In this document: piece after piece, positions 53,889 to 63,100 of the stretch
Layout: every line of letters starts with the position of its first letter
Position numbering within the stretch: position 1 is the first letter of the stretch
Origin: Lutibaculum baratangense AMV1
GTDB taxonomy: Bacteria; Pseudomonadota; Alphaproteobacteria; Rhizobiales; Tepidamorphaceae
Length of the DNA stretch: 64,000 bases
Direction: 5' to 3'
NCBI RefSeq assembly: GCF_000496075.1
Contig: NZ_AWXZ01000040.1
Span: 1-64,000 of the forward strand
Translations under genes and position numbers: made by a program
The notes under the pieces: model-generated
Told to the model about the DNA's origin: nothing
The model's input: the letters and a program-made list of their open reading frames with translations, nothing else
Database searches by the model: none

Positions 53889-54546
53889 CGCGACGCGTGA
53901 CGGGCTGCGGCTCGAGGGCCTCGTCGTCTCCCACGGCGGGCACCGCCTTCTCGCGATCGACGATCACGTCCGCCCGGGCGAGGTCCTGACGGTGATGGGC
54001 CCCTCGGGCTCCGGCAAGTCGACGCTTCTCTCGGTGATCGTGGGCACCGTCGATCCGGCCTTCGCCGTGCGGGGTCGGGTGCGGCTCGACGGGCGCGACC
54101 TGACGGGCGTGCCGCCGGAGGGGCGGCGGATCGGCATCCTCTTCCAGGAAGAGCTCCTGTTTCCCCACCTCTCCGTCGGCGGCAATCTCGCCTTCGGCCT
54201 GCCGCCCGACCTGCGTGGCCGGGCCGCGCGGCAGGCGCGCATCGAGGCGGCGCTGGAGGAGGTCGGGCTCACGGGCTTCGCCGGCCGCGATCCCGCCACC
54301 CTGTCGGGCGGGGAGAGGGCCCGCGTTGCGCTCATGCGGATGCTCCTGTCGGAGCCGCGTGCGCTTCTGCTCGACGAGCCGTTCTCCAGGCTCGACGCGG
54401 CGCTCCGCGCCCAGGTGCGCGACCTCGTCTTCGCGGCGGCCAGGGCACGGGGGCTGCCGACGCTCCTCGTCACCCATGACGCCACGGATGCCGCCGCGGC
54501 CGGCGGACGCGTCTTCGAGATCGGTGTTCCCGTCGCGTCCGGATGA
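53881..54546 (+). CDS. ynjD: ABC transporter ATP-binding protein, YnjD type
   Basis: The 221-residue ATPase has Walker A GPSGSGKST near residue 40, a Q-loop in GILFQEELLFPHLSVGGN, signature LSGGERARVALMRMLL near residue 141, Walker B ALLLDEPFSRLDAALR and the switch histidine in LLVTHDATDA. It powers the YnjBC importer. Its start overlaps the permease by 8 bases, and it ends the radical SAM/ynjBCD operon. Confidence 0.95.
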   Translation: MSDATRDGLRLEGLVVSHGGHRLLAIDDHVRPGEVLTVMGPSGSGKSTLLSVIVGTVDPAFAVRGRVRLDGRDLTGVPPEGRRIGILFQEELLFPHLSVGGNLAFGLPPDLRGRAARQARIEAALEEVGLTGFAGRDPATLSGGERARVALMRMLLSEPRALLLDEPFSRLDAALRAQVRDLVFAAARARGLPTLLVTHDATDAAAAGGRVFEIGVPVASG

Positions 54547-54562
54547 CCCTGCGACGCGGACA

Positions 54563-54595
54563 AAGAAAAGCCCTCCGCGGGATGCCGCAGAGGGG
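54563..54595 (-). terminator. Terminator of the alcohol dehydrogenase operon
   Basis: On the minus strand a 10-bp stem with one internal mismatch (CCCTCtGCGG pairing with CCGCgGAGGG) and a 4-base loop is followed by CTTTTCTTTG. It lies between the convergent ynjD and alcohol dehydrogenase genes. Confidence 0.7.
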
Positions 54596-54652
54596 CCGAG
54601 TTCGGGGCAGGGCGGGATGGCTGCCTGTCCGCCCGCCCCGGAACGGCGAGCC

Positions 54653-55831
54653 TCAGCTCTTGCCAGTCTTCAAGACGACCTTCGTCCAGTCGTCCTGGTT
54701 GTTCTTGAAGTTGTAGTAGCCCTTCGGCGCCTCCTCGAGCGGCAGGCGATGCGAGATCAGGAAGGTCGTGTCGATCTCGCCGTCCTCGATCCGCTTCAGG
54801 AGCTCCGAGATATAGTGCTGCACATGGGTCTGCCCGGTCTTCACCTGCAGGCCCTTCTCCATCAGGGCACCCGTCGGGAACTTGTCGAGGAAGCCGCCAT
54901 AGACGCCGGGAATGGAGACGCGGCCGCCCTTGCGCACCGCCATCAGCGCCTCGCGCAGGGCGTGGCCGCTGTCGGCGCCGAAGCCGACCGTCTGCTTGAT
55001 GTTGTCGAGCACCGTGTCGGGCGCGAAGCCGTGGCTCTCCATCCCGACCGCGTCGATCACGGCGTCGGGGCCGAGCCCGCCCGACATCTCCATCAGCGCC
55101 TCGAGGACGTGGGTCTGCTTGTAGTCGATCACGTCCGCTCCGAGCTTGCGGGCGAGCGCGAGCCGGTTCGGGTAGTGGTCGATCGCGATCACCCGCGCCG
55201 CGCCCATCAGGAGCGCGCTCTGCACGGCGAACAGGCCGACGGGCCCGCAGCCCCACACGGCGACCGTGTCGCCCTCCTCGATGTCGGCGTTGACCGCCGC
55301 CATCCAGCCGGTCGGCAGGATGTCGGAGAGGAAGAGCACCTGGTCGTCGTCCATCCCGTCGGGCACGACGATCGGGCCGATGTCGGAGAACGGCACGCGG
55401 ACATACTCCGCCTGGCCGCCGGGATAGCCGCCGGTCAGGTGCGAATAGCCGAACAGGGCAGAGACGGCGTGGCCGTAGAGACCTTCCGTGATGTCCTGGT
55501 TCTCGACGGGGTTCGAGTTGTCGCAGGCCGAGTAGAGGTGCTTCTTGCAGAAGAAGCACGAGCCGCAGGAGATGGTGAAGGGCACGACGACGCGCTGGCC
55601 CTTCTGGAGGGTCGACTTCGGACCGGTCTCGACGACGCGGCCCATGAACTCGTGGCCCAGAATGTCGCCCGACATCATCCCGGGGATGACGCCGTCATAG
55701 AGGTGCAGGTCCGAGCCGCAGATCGCCGTCGAGGTGACCTCGATGATCGCGTCGCGGGGGTTCATGATCTCGGGATCGGGAACGGTGTCGACGCGGACGT
55801 CGTGCGAGCCGTGCCAGGTGAGAGCGCGCAT
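54653..55831 (-). CDS. Zinc-dependent alcohol dehydrogenase, formaldehyde-dehydrogenase-like
   Basis: The 392-residue medium-chain dehydrogenase has catalytic zinc ligands in TAICGSDLH (Cys38) and GHEFMG (His60). The structural zinc cysteines are in SCGSCFFCKKHLYSAC, and the Rossmann motif is VWGCGPVGLFA. The insert after the structural zinc and the SDILPTGWMAA segment are typical of glutathione-independent formaldehyde dehydrogenase-like proteins. The substrate is not certain. Its ATG overlaps the SRPBCC stop by one base (TAATG), so translation is coupled. Confidence 0.93.
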   Translation of the reverse strand: MRALTWHGSHDVRVDTVPDPEIMNPRDAIIEVTSTAICGSDLHLYDGVIPGMMSGDILGHEFMGRVVETGPKSTLQKGQRVVVPFTISCGSCFFCKKHLYSACDNSNPVENQDITEGLYGHAVSALFGYSHLTGGYPGGQAEYVRVPFSDIGPIVVPDGMDDDQVLFLSDILPTGWMAAVNADIEEGDTVAVWGCGPVGLFAVQSALLMGAARVIAIDHYPNRLALARKLGADVIDYKQTHVLEALMEMSGGLGPDAVIDAVGMESHGFAPDTVLDNIKQTVGFGADSGHALREALMAVRKGGRVSIPGVYGGFLDKFPTGALMEKGLQVKTGQTHVQHYISELLKRIEDGEIDTTFLISHRLPLEEAPKGYYNFKNNQDDWTKVVLKTGKS

Positions 55832-56526
55832 TACTGGCCTCCTCGGCGTGCGGAATGGTGGTTGCGGGACGTGGCGATCTCGCCCGTCTCCATGAGCATC
55901 TTGAGGCGCTTGAGCTCGCGGCGGCCCTGGATGGCCGGCTCCTTCTGGAAGATCGTGGCGATCCAGCGCCCGATCTCGCCGCCCGGCGCGTCGTAGGCGA
56001 CCACCGCCTCGACTTCCGTGCCGCGGCCGCCCGGCGCGTCGCGGAAGCGGACGCGCCCCTCGGTGTCGATGTCGGAGCCCTCGACCGACCGCCAGGCGAT
56101 CAGCTCGTTCGGGCGGTCCTCGACGATGCGCGTCTCCACCTGGACGTCGCGGCCCATCGGGCCCTCGATCGTCCAGCGCGTCACCTCACCGTCGAGCGGC
56201 GTGACCGCCTTCACGTTCTCCATGAACTGCGGCAGGTTCTGGAAGTCGCGCCAGAAGCCGTAGAGCTGGGTGCGCGGCCGGTCGATCGTGACCGTCCGGC
56301 TGACGACCGCGTAGCGGCCGAACGTGCGCTGCCGCGCCGTGCGGCCGGGCGCGCTGTCCGGCGGCCTGTGCGCCTGGTGGCGCTGCGGCTGCTGCTGGAG
56401 GTAGTAGGCGGCACCGGCCGCGCCGATGAGTGCCGCCGCGCCGAGCGCGATCCACTCCGTGTTGCCGCCCCGGTCGTGGCCGTGGCGCCTCCAGTGCTCG
56501 CGCCGTCTCCACTCGTCACGTCGCAT
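55831..56526 (-). CDS. Membrane-anchored SRPBCC (cyclase/dehydrase-like) protein
   Basis: The 231-residue protein begins with a basic stretch, then one membrane segment (EWIALGAAALIGAAGAAYYL, about residues 24-43), and then an SRPBCC lipid-binding fold. RTVTIDRPRTQLYGFWRDFQNLPQFMENV near residue 77 is the characteristic first helix-grip element. The frame can open with TTG at 56538, but the ATG at 56526 has GGAGACC at proper spacing. It is translationally coupled to the alcohol dehydrogenase after it. Confidence 0.88.
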   Translation of the reverse strand: MRRDEWRRREHWRRHGHDRGGNTEWIALGAAALIGAAGAAYYLQQQPQRHQAHRPPDSAPGRTARQRTFGRYAVVSRTVTIDRPRTQLYGFWRDFQNLPQFMENVKAVTPLDGEVTRWTIEGPMGRDVQVETRIVEDRPNELIAWRSVEGSDIDTEGRVRFRDAPGGRGTEVEAVVAYDAPGGEIGRWIATIFQKEPAIQGRRELKRLKMLMETGEIATSRNHHSARRGGQ

Positions 56527-56778
56527 GATGGTCTCCAATCGCGTGCTGGCGAGCCCGGCCCGGCGCAGGGCCGGGGCAGGACGAGGCTTTGGGCTTTCCC
56601 GCCTTCAAGCCGGGCGAACGGAGAGTTGTTCCCGTGCTGCGACATACCCGGCCCGTCCCGTCTGGGAGGGGCGGCCATTACGTGCGCGTCCGTACCGGAA
56701 CCGCCGGGATCACGGCGCCCTTGTCCTGCCGAGATCCACCGCGGCATCGAGCCTGCCGCACGCACCGGAGTACGTCAC

Positions 56779-57570
56779 ATGACCGACCATCGCCCACTCG
56801 CCGTCGTCACCGGCGCCTCGACCGGAATCGGGTACGAGCTGGCGAAGGTCGCCGTCGAGAACGGCTTCGACCTCATCGTCGCCGCGGACGAGCCGGAGAT
56901 CCGCCGCGCGGCGGCCGATCTGAAGGGTGGCGGAGCCGTGGTCGAGGCGGTGGAAGCCGACCTCGCCACGCTCGAGGGCGTGGAGGAGCTCTGCGCGGCG
57001 ATAGAGAAGACGGGGCGCCCGGTCGACGCGCTCCTCGCCAATGCCGGCCGCGGCCTCGGCAAGGGGTTTCTCGATCAGAATTTCGACGACGTGCAGCGGG
57101 TCGTCGACACGAACGTCACCGGCACTCTCTACCTGCTGCAGAAAATCGGCAACGAGATGCGCCGGCGCGGTGAAGGCCGCATCCTGATCACCGGCTCGAT
57201 CGCGGGCTTCATGCCGGGCTCCTTCCAGGCCGTCTACAACGGCACGAAGGCCTTCCTCGACAACTTCTCATTCGCCCTGCGCAACGAGCTGAAGGACACC
57301 GGCGTCACGGTCTCCTGCCTGATGCCGGGCCCGACGGACACGGAGTTCTTCCGCCGCGCCGACATGCTCGACACCAAGGTGGGGCAGGACGACAAGGATG
57401 ATGCCGGCATGGTCGCCCGAAAGGGCTTCGAGGCGATGATGCGCGGAGACGGCGACGTCGTCACCGGCTGGAAGAACAAGTTCCAGTCCGCCATGGCCGA
57501 CGTGACGCCGCCCGACATGCTGGCCGAGCAGCACCGCAAGATGGCCGAGCCCGGCTCCGGCAACCGCTGA
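56779..57570 (+). CDS. Short-chain dehydrogenase/reductase
   Basis: The 263-residue classical SDR has the NAD(P) motif TGASTGIG near residue 13, NAGRG near residue 93, and the catalytic Ser, Tyr and Lys in GSIAGFMPGSFQAVYNGTKAF. The ATG at 56779 follows CGGAG. It is divergent from the SRPBCC/alcohol dehydrogenase pair, with 252 bp between them that show no further gene. Its substrate is unknown. The long C-terminal helix-rich tail is typical of SDRs found with stress-type genes. Confidence 0.93.
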   Translation: MTDHRPLAVVTGASTGIGYELAKVAVENGFDLIVAADEPEIRRAAADLKGGGAVVEAVEADLATLEGVEELCAAIEKTGRPVDALLANAGRGLGKGFLDQNFDDVQRVVDTNVTGTLYLLQKIGNEMRRRGEGRILITGSIAGFMPGSFQAVYNGTKAFLDNFSFALRNELKDTGVTVSCLMPGPTDTEFFRRADMLDTKVGQDDKDDAGMVARKGFEAMMRGDGDVVTGWKNKFQSAMADVTPPDMLAEQHRKMAEPGSGNR

Positions 57571-57589
57571 GCCGGGCGGCCGCGGAGCG

Positions 57590-58474
57590 TCAGGCCGCGT
57601 CGGCCTTGCCCGTCCGGGTGCGGATCTCGTCGGCGAGAGGGCTGAACCTCTCGCCCTCGAGCGTCTCCTTCATCGAGCCCATCCGGTCGTGGACGGCGGC
57701 GATGGCGCGCGCGAGGTCGCCGTGGAGCCCGAGCTCGTCGAGCGTCTTGCCGCTCTCGCGCATCTCGGCCGCCCGGCGGACGCCGTGCGTGAGGGCGCGC
57801 TCGAACTCGTAGAGCGCGAAGTCGGGCCAGCCGAGGCCGGGGAAGGACGATGCGAGCGACGGCAGCACGCGGTCGAGGCAGCCGGCCTTCTCGGCCCCGA
57901 GCAGCGCCTCGATCGTGATCGCCTCGAGCCCCTTCACGAAGACGCTCCGCACCATCTTGATGGCGGTGGCGCTGCCGATGTCCTCGCCGACCTTCTCGAA
58001 CTTGAAGTCGAGCCGCTTGATGAGGTCCGTCACCTCCGGAGGGAAGCCTCCGGCGATCAGCACGGGCGTGCGGTGGCCCTTCGGGTGGACCGGCGCCATG
58101 ACCGCCATGTCGACATAGGTGACGCCCTTCGGTTCGAGCAGCGCCGCCGTCTCGCGCTTGCGGCCGGGCGAGACGGAGTTGATGTCGAGATAGACCTGTC
58201 CGTCGCGAAGGTGCGCGACGACCGATTCCGCCGCTTCGAGGCTCGATGCGGCCGTGACCGCTGCGACGACCCAGTCGGCGCCGGCGACCGCGTCGGCCGG
58301 GGTCGGGGAGACCTCGACGCGCGCCGCCTTCGCCCGGCCCGCCGTCTTGCCGCCGAGGCCCTCGCTGTCGAACAGTATGTCGTAGGTGGAGAAGGCGAGG
58401 CCGCGGTCCTGCGCGGCGAGCGTCTCCTGGAATGCGGCGGCGGCCTCGCCGAAGCCGATGAACGCGATCTTCAT
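57590..58474 (-). CDS. NAD(P)-dependent oxidoreductase with DUF1932 C-terminal domain
   Basis: The 294-residue protein is of the 3-hydroxyisobutyrate/6-phosphogluconate dehydrogenase type. It has the N-terminal Rossmann motif IGFGEAAAAF, the DINSVSPGRKRETAALL substrate segment near residue 97, and the lysine-containing GSATAIKMVRSVFVKGLEA helix near residue 167. The last third is a DUF1932 domain. It closes the gal-type operon, 34 bp after galD, so it probably handles an intermediate of the same aromatic ring-cleavage route. No specific reaction can be assigned. Confidence 0.88.
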   Translation of the reverse strand: MKIAFIGFGEAAAAFQETLAAQDRGLAFSTYDILFDSEGLGGKTAGRAKAARVEVSPTPADAVAGADWVVAAVTAASSLEAAESVVAHLRDGQVYLDINSVSPGRKRETAALLEPKGVTYVDMAVMAPVHPKGHRTPVLIAGGFPPEVTDLIKRLDFKFEKVGEDIGSATAIKMVRSVFVKGLEAITIEALLGAEKAGCLDRVLPSLASSFPGLGWPDFALYEFERALTHGVRRAAEMRESGKTLDELGLHGDLARAIAAVHDRMGSMKETLEGERFSPLADEIRTRTGKADAA

Positions 58475-58508
58475 GAGCGTCTCCTCTCGAGTGTTCGTGC
58501 GGCGCCGG

Positions 58509-59567
58509 CTAGCCGGCGAAGATCCGGCCGTCGAAGAGCTTGCGCGCCGTGCGCAGCACGCCCGCCCGTTTCACTTCGCCGCCCTCCATCGTCGCGACGA
58601 CCGACATCTCGCCGGTCGGGTGCTCGACGGACAGCGTCTTCTCCTCGCCCTCGGGGATGGCCGCGAGCGCGTGAGCCGGGCTGCCCTCGAGCAGGCAGGC
58701 GGTCGCCACGCTGACGGCGCCGAGCACGCCGATCGAGGAGTGGCAGCGATGCGGTATGAAGGTGCGCGTCGAGATGGCGCCGCCGTCTCTCGCGGGCGAG
58801 ACCATCGTCATCTTCGGCACCGACTTATCCCTGACGTCGCCGAGATTCATCATGGGCCCGCAGGCGAGCCTGATCGCCTCGAGCCTTTCACGCAGCGCCT
58901 CGTTCCCCTCGAGCTCCTTCGGGCTCTCCTCGCCCGTGATGCCGAGGTCGGAGGCCCGGAGAACGACGCAGGGCATGCCGTTGTCGATCATCGTGACCTC
59001 GACGCCCTCGACCGTGTCGGCCTCGTTGCCCGTCGGCAGGAGCGCGCCGCAGGTCGAGCCTGCCGTGTCCTCGAAGACGACGGGGATCGCCGCAGCCGTG
59101 CCGGGCACGCCGTCGATGCGCGCCTCGCCCCTGTAGGTCGGCACTCCGCCCGGCGTCGCCACGGTCGCCACGGCGATCTGGCCGGTGTTCTCCATGTAGA
59201 TGCGGACGTCGGTCGTGCCGTCATTGGCGGTCACGAGGCCGCGCTCGATCGCGAAGGGGCCGACGCCCGCGAGGATGTTGCCGCAGTTCTGCGCATCGGT
59301 GACGATCGCCTGGTCGACGAAGACCTGCAGGAAGAGATAGTCGACGTCGACGCCCTCCCGGCTCGACGGCGCGACGACCGCGACCTTCGAGGTCAGCGGG
59401 TCGGCGCCGCCCATGCCGTCGATCTGGCGGTCGTCCGGCGAGCCCATCACGCGCAAGAGGAACGCGTCGCGTGTCGCCACGTCCTGCGGGAGGTCGCCCC
59501 GCAGGAAATAGCCGCCCTTCGAGGTGCCGCCGCGCATCCACATGCACGGCACGCCCTGTTCAGACAT
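58509..59567 (-). CDS. galD: 4-oxalomesaconate tautomerase (PrpF family)
   Basis: GalD converts the keto form of 4-oxalomesaconate to its enol form before hydration. The 352-residue PrpF-family protein starts [15 protein letters not shown]. Further family motifs are [23 protein letters not shown] near residue 41, [16 protein letters not shown] near residue 92 with the catalytic cysteine, and the late [13 protein letters not shown] segment. The operon context with galB and galC homologues favours GalD over other PrpF isomerases. Its start overlaps the galC end by 8 bases. Confidence 0.88.
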   Translation of the reverse strand: MSEQGVPCMWMRGGTSKGGYFLRGDLPQDVATRDAFLLRVMGSPDDRQIDGMGGADPLTSKVAVVAPSSREGVDVDYLFLQVFVDQAIVTDAQNCGNILAGVGPFAIERGLVTANDGTTDVRIYMENTGQIAVATVATPGGVPTYRGEARIDGVPGTAAAIPVVFEDTAGSTCGALLPTGNEADTVEGVEVTMIDNGMPCVVLRASDLGITGEESPKELEGNEALRERLEAIRLACGPMMNLGDVRDKSVPKMTMVSPARDGGAISTRTFIPHRCHSSIGVLGAVSVATACLLEGSPAHALAAIPEGEEKTLSVEHPTGEMSVVATMEGGEVKRAGVLRTARKLFDGRIFAG

Positions 59568-60234
59568 ATTTCAGGCCCTTCGCGGCCAGCCGCTCGCGGA
59601 AGCCGTATATGTCGAGCCCGAGCTCCCCCGACTTCAGGCGCTGGCGGTTCTTCTCTTCCTTCTCCTCGCGCGCCTGCGAGGCCTCCGCGACCTTCGCCGC
59701 CTCCTCGCGCGCGACGACGACGATTCCGTCGTCGTCCGCCACGATCACGTCGCCCGGGTTGACGATCGTGCCGCCGCAGACGACGGGCACGTTCACCGAG
59801 CCGATCGTCTCCTTGACGGTCCCTTGCGCGAACACGGCCTTCGACCAGACGGGATAGCCCATCTCGCGCAGCTCCTGCGTGTCGCGCGTGCCGGCCTCGA
59901 TGATCGTGCCCTTCACGCCCTGCGCGGCGAGCGAGCAGGCGAGGAGCTCGCCGAAATAGCCGTCCTCGCAGGGGCTCGTCGGCGCGATGACGAGGATGTC
60001 GCCCGGCCGGCACTGCTCGACCGCGACGTGGATCATCCAGTTGTCGCCGGGCGGCACGGTCACGGTGACGGCCGGCCCCGCGATCCGCACGCCCTGCTGG
60101 ATCGGCCGCATGTAGGACGCCATCAGGCCCTTGCGGCCCTGCGCCTCGTGCACGGTCGCGACGCCGAACCCGCCGAGAGCCTCCACGGCCTCGGGGCTCG
60201 CGCGCTCGATGTTCTGTACGACGATGCCACTCAT
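59560..60234 (-). CDS. galC: 4-carboxy-4-hydroxy-2-oxoadipate aldolase
   Basis: The enzyme (LigK/ProA/GalC family) splits 4-carboxy-4-hydroxy-2-oxoadipate into pyruvate and oxaloacetate, and often also decarboxylates oxaloacetate. The 224-residue RraA-like fold shows [15 protein letters not shown] near residue 24, [22 protein letters not shown] near residue 78, [18 protein letters not shown] near residue 113, and [13 protein letters not shown] near residue 162. Its start overlaps the galB stop by one base (TGATG), and its end overlaps galD. Confidence 0.93.
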   Translation of the reverse strand: MSGIVVQNIERASPEAVEALGGFGVATVHEAQGRKGLMASYMRPIQQGVRIAGPAVTVTVPPGDNWMIHVAVEQCRPGDILVIAPTSPCEDGYFGELLACSLAAQGVKGTIIEAGTRDTQELREMGYPVWSKAVFAQGTVKETIGSVNVPVVCGGTIVNPGDVIVADDDGIVVVAREEAAKVAEASQAREEKEEKNRQRLKSGELGLDIYGFRERLAAKGLKYV

Positions 60235-60965
60235 CACAGCTGGTCCACGGTTCGGGGGAAGATCGACTGGAAGGCCTCGGCGTATTTCGCCTCGCGGCCA
60301 CCCGACTGGCCGCCGGAGTTGCGGCGGAACTGGTTGCCGCGGTTCTCCGCGACGTTCGTGTAGTAGTGCCAGAGGTGCTGCTGGCCCTCCATGCACTCGA
60401 TCGCGGCCTTCTTCTTCTCCCAGACCGGGGTGATGTCGAGGATCGTGTCGGGCTTCCAGCCGCACTGCTCGGTCTGGTGCGGCTCGAACAGGTAGAGCTG
60501 CGGCGCGCCGAGCACCTTCTCGCCCGGGTTGTGGCCCCAGGCCTGCGCGATCATGCGGCACTCTAGCGCCATCTTGGCGGCGTAGGGGTGGTCGGTGTTG
60601 TAGGGGTCGTCGAGCGAGTGCGACAGCATGAAGGCCGGCTGCACCTTGCGGATGACGTCGACGAGCCGATCCTTCGCGGCCCGGTCGAGCTCGAGCGGGT
60701 AGTCGCCGAGGTCGAAGAACTGGATGTCGTGGGCCTGAAGCGCCTTCGCGGCGTTCTCGGCCTCCTTCTGGCGGGCGTCCTTCACCGCCTGGAGCGTCAT
60801 GCCCTCCTGCTTCCACAGCTTCGCGCTCTCGCCGCGCTCGCCGTAGGAGAGGCAGACGATCGTCACGTCGACGCCCTGCTCCTGGTGCAGGGCGATGGCG
60901 CCGCCGCAGCGCCAGACGAAATCGGCGGAATGGGCGCTGATCACCAGCGCGGTTCTGTCGGCCAT
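60234..60965 (-). CDS. galB: 4-oxalomesaconate hydratase (PIG-L/LmbE fold)
   Basis: GalB hydrates enol 4-oxalomesaconate to 4-carboxy-4-hydroxy-2-oxoadipate. It has the unusual PIG-L deacetylase fold, so the metal site is seen as [13 protein letters not shown] near residue 11 and the later [14 protein letters not shown] near residue 115. The 243 residues agree with Pseudomonas putida GalB. The three genes galB, galC and galD are adjacent, in reaction order tautomerase/hydratase/aldolase, giving pyruvate and oxaloacetate from gallate- or protocatechuate-derived intermediates. Confidence 0.88.
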   Translation of the reverse strand: MADRTALVISAHSADFVWRCGGAIALHQEQGVDVTIVCLSYGERGESAKLWKQEGMTLQAVKDARQKEAENAAKALQAHDIQFFDLGDYPLELDRAAKDRLVDVIRKVQPAFMLSHSLDDPYNTDHPYAAKMALECRMIAQAWGHNPGEKVLGAPQLYLFEPHQTEQCGWKPDTILDITPVWEKKKAAIECMEGQQHLWHYYTNVAENRGNQFRRNSGGQSGGREAKYAEAFQSIFPRTVDQL

Positions 60966-60966
60966 T

Positions 60967-61116
60967 TCAGGCTCTCTCCTCTTCGGCGGCCCCGCCGACG
61001 GGCGGCGTGCCGTGGGTGTGGAAGCTCATGGTCGTCTTCAGGCCCCGGGCCCAGTTGCCCCTCCGCGATATGCCGAACGGGGCGACGTTGGGGAAGGGCT
61101 CCGCTGCGTGCGACAT
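60967..61116 (-). CDS. 49-residue hypothetical protein in the gal operon
   Basis: This short frame starts at an ATG preceded by GGCGGAGGT at ideal spacing and ends 1 bp before the galB start codon. It also begins 18 bp after the TRAP permease stop, so it fills the gap exactly. The product is basic in the middle with an aromatic and His-rich part (RRGNWARGLKTTMSFHTHGT) and a Gly/Ala/Glu end. It has no signal or membrane segment. I recognise no family. Confidence 0.6.
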   Translation of the reverse strand: MSHAAEPFPNVAPFGISRRGNWARGLKTTMSFHTHGTPPVGGAAEEERA

Positions 61117-61134
61117 CGTGCACCTCCGCCCGCG

Positions 61135-63084
61135 CTAGTCCCGTGCCCCGCTCGCGGCGTGGCCCGGCGTCGTGTCACCGGCCGTCGCGCAGCGATAGGC
61201 GAGGAAGGCGAGGGCGAGAAGCCCCGCGCCCCGCGCGGCGAGGCTCGTCGCGTCGGTGGACGCGACGTCCGTCGGCCACAGGACGAGGAGCGAGGCGAGC
61301 GCCATGAGGCCGCGCTCGGCCGCGCCCATCGGGCGCACGAACCATCCGGCGAAGGCGACCGTCAGCCCCACGACGCCGACGGCGCCGAAGACGATCGACA
61401 GCGCGATCTGCGCGCCGCTGCCGATCATCAGGAGGCCCGGCATCGTGACGAACAGGAAGGGCACGAGGAGCTTCACGAAGCCGAGCCGCACCGACTCGAT
61501 CGCCGTCCGGTTCGCGTCCCCTCCGGAGATCGACGCGGCCGCGTAGGCGGCGAGCGCGACCGGCGGGGTGATCGCCGAGACGAGGCCGTAATAGAAGATG
61601 AACATGTGCGCGACGATCGGCGGCAGGCCAAGCCGCGTCAGTGCCGGCGCCACGAGCACGGCGAGTAGGAGGTAGGCGGCCGAGGTCGGCAGGCCCATGC
61701 CGAGCACGAAGGAGGCGAGCGCGGTCAGGAGCAGGATCGCCCAGATCCGGCTGCCGCCGACCTCGACGATCAGGCTCGACAGCATGAGGCCGAGGCCGGT
61801 CAGGTTGAGGACGCCGATCACGGCGCCGGCGGCCGCGACGGCGGCGACGATGGGCAGCGTCGCGAGCAGCGTGTCGCGGCAGACGAGCGCGAGGCCGACG
61901 GGGCCGATCCGCGTGTCCTTGTGCCACGGCGAGATCAGGAGCCCGAAGACGATGCACATGACCGCCGCCTGCGTCGGCATGCGGCCGGCGATGAGGAAGC
62001 CGACGAGGGCGATCAGCGGCAGGAGCAGGTAGCCGCGCCGCAGGAGCGTCTGCTTCAGAAGCTGCCAGCCCGCACCCGGATCGGGGGCGAGGCCGAGACG
62101 GCCGGCCTCGAGCCGCACCGCGACCATGAGGGCGAGGACGTAGAGGAGGCCCGGCACGAGGGCGGCGAGCGCGATCTGCGCGTAGGGCACGCCGATGATC
62201 TCGGCCATCAGGAAGGCCGCGGCCCCCATCACCGGCGGCAGGATCTGCCCGGCCGACGAGGCCGCGGCCTCGATGGCCCCGGCCAGGACCGGCGAGTAGC
62301 CGACGCGCTTCATCAGCGGGATCGTGAAGGTGCCGGTGGTCACGACATTCGCGACGGCGCTGCCGTTGATCGTGCCGAGGAGCGAGCTCGACAGGGCGGC
62401 CGAGAGGCCGGGGCCGCCCCTGACCCGGCCGGTGAGGCCTCGCGCGAGGTCGACGAAGACCTCGCCGGTGCCGATCTTCATCAGAAGCGTGCCGAGCAGC
62501 GCGAAGAGGAAGATGTACTCGACCGCGACCCCCATCGGGACCCCGTAGACGCCCTCCGTCGAGAGCATGAGCGTCGAGGCGAGCCGCCACAGATCGTAGC
62601 CGCCGTGCCCGTACTTGCCGGGAATGAGGTAGCCGAACCAGGCGTAGAGGATCGCGCAGACGAGGAGGACGACGAGCGCCCAGCCGAGAGAAAGCCGCGT
62701 GAGCACGAGGATCACCGCCATCAGCCCGGCGAAGATCCAGAGGTCGGGCGCGGTCGCCATGGCGCCGCGCATGATGATGTCGATATAGGACTGCCAGAGA
62801 TGGAGGCCCGGCACCGGCGCGAAGAGGGCCATCGCGTAGCAGAGGATCCGGACCCAGCCGTTCCGGGCCCGGTAGCCGAGATAGAGAAGCCCGGCGGCGG
62901 CGATCAGCGAGAAGAAGGCGGAGCGCAGGATGAGAGCCGTGATCAGGCCGAAATAGGCGCCGTAGATCACGAGCGCGGTCACCGCGACCGCCAGGAGGGC
63001 GACGAGGCCGGAGACGACGACCGTCTCCGCCCGTCCGCGCGGCCCCGGTGCCTCGATACGCAGCCTTTCGAGGCCGAACGCCAT
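61135..63084 (-). CDS. TRAP transporter fused permease (DctQM, TAXI type)
   Basis: The 649-residue inner-membrane protein has about fifteen to sixteen hydrophobic segments: a small-subunit-like N-terminal part (to about residue 190) fused to a DctM-like large part. The motifs GTINGSAVANVVTTGTFTIPLMKRVGY near residue 235 and LGMGLPTSAAYLLLAVLVAPAL near residue 460 are typical of fused TRAP permeases paired with TAXI receptors. It uses an ion gradient to import an organic acid, here probably the aromatic substrate or an analogue. The ATG follows a GGAG site. Confidence 0.94.
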   Translation of the reverse strand: MAFGLERLRIEAPGPRGRAETVVVSGLVALLAVAVTALVIYGAYFGLITALILRSAFFSLIAAAGLLYLGYRARNGWVRILCYAMALFAPVPGLHLWQSYIDIIMRGAMATAPDLWIFAGLMAVILVLTRLSLGWALVVLLVCAILYAWFGYLIPGKYGHGGYDLWRLASTLMLSTEGVYGVPMGVAVEYIFLFALLGTLLMKIGTGEVFVDLARGLTGRVRGGPGLSAALSSSLLGTINGSAVANVVTTGTFTIPLMKRVGYSPVLAGAIEAAASSAGQILPPVMGAAAFLMAEIIGVPYAQIALAALVPGLLYVLALMVAVRLEAGRLGLAPDPGAGWQLLKQTLLRRGYLLLPLIALVGFLIAGRMPTQAAVMCIVFGLLISPWHKDTRIGPVGLALVCRDTLLATLPIVAAVAAAGAVIGVLNLTGLGLMLSSLIVEVGGSRIWAILLLTALASFVLGMGLPTSAAYLLLAVLVAPALTRLGLPPIVAHMFIFYYGLVSAITPPVALAAYAAASISGGDANRTAIESVRLGFVKLLVPFLFVTMPGLLMIGSGAQIALSIVFGAVGVVGLTVAFAGWFVRPMGAAERGLMALASLLVLWPTDVASTDATSLAARGAGLLALAFLAYRCATAGDTTPGHAASGARD

Positions 63085-63100
63085 GCCGCCGCTCCGGAAC

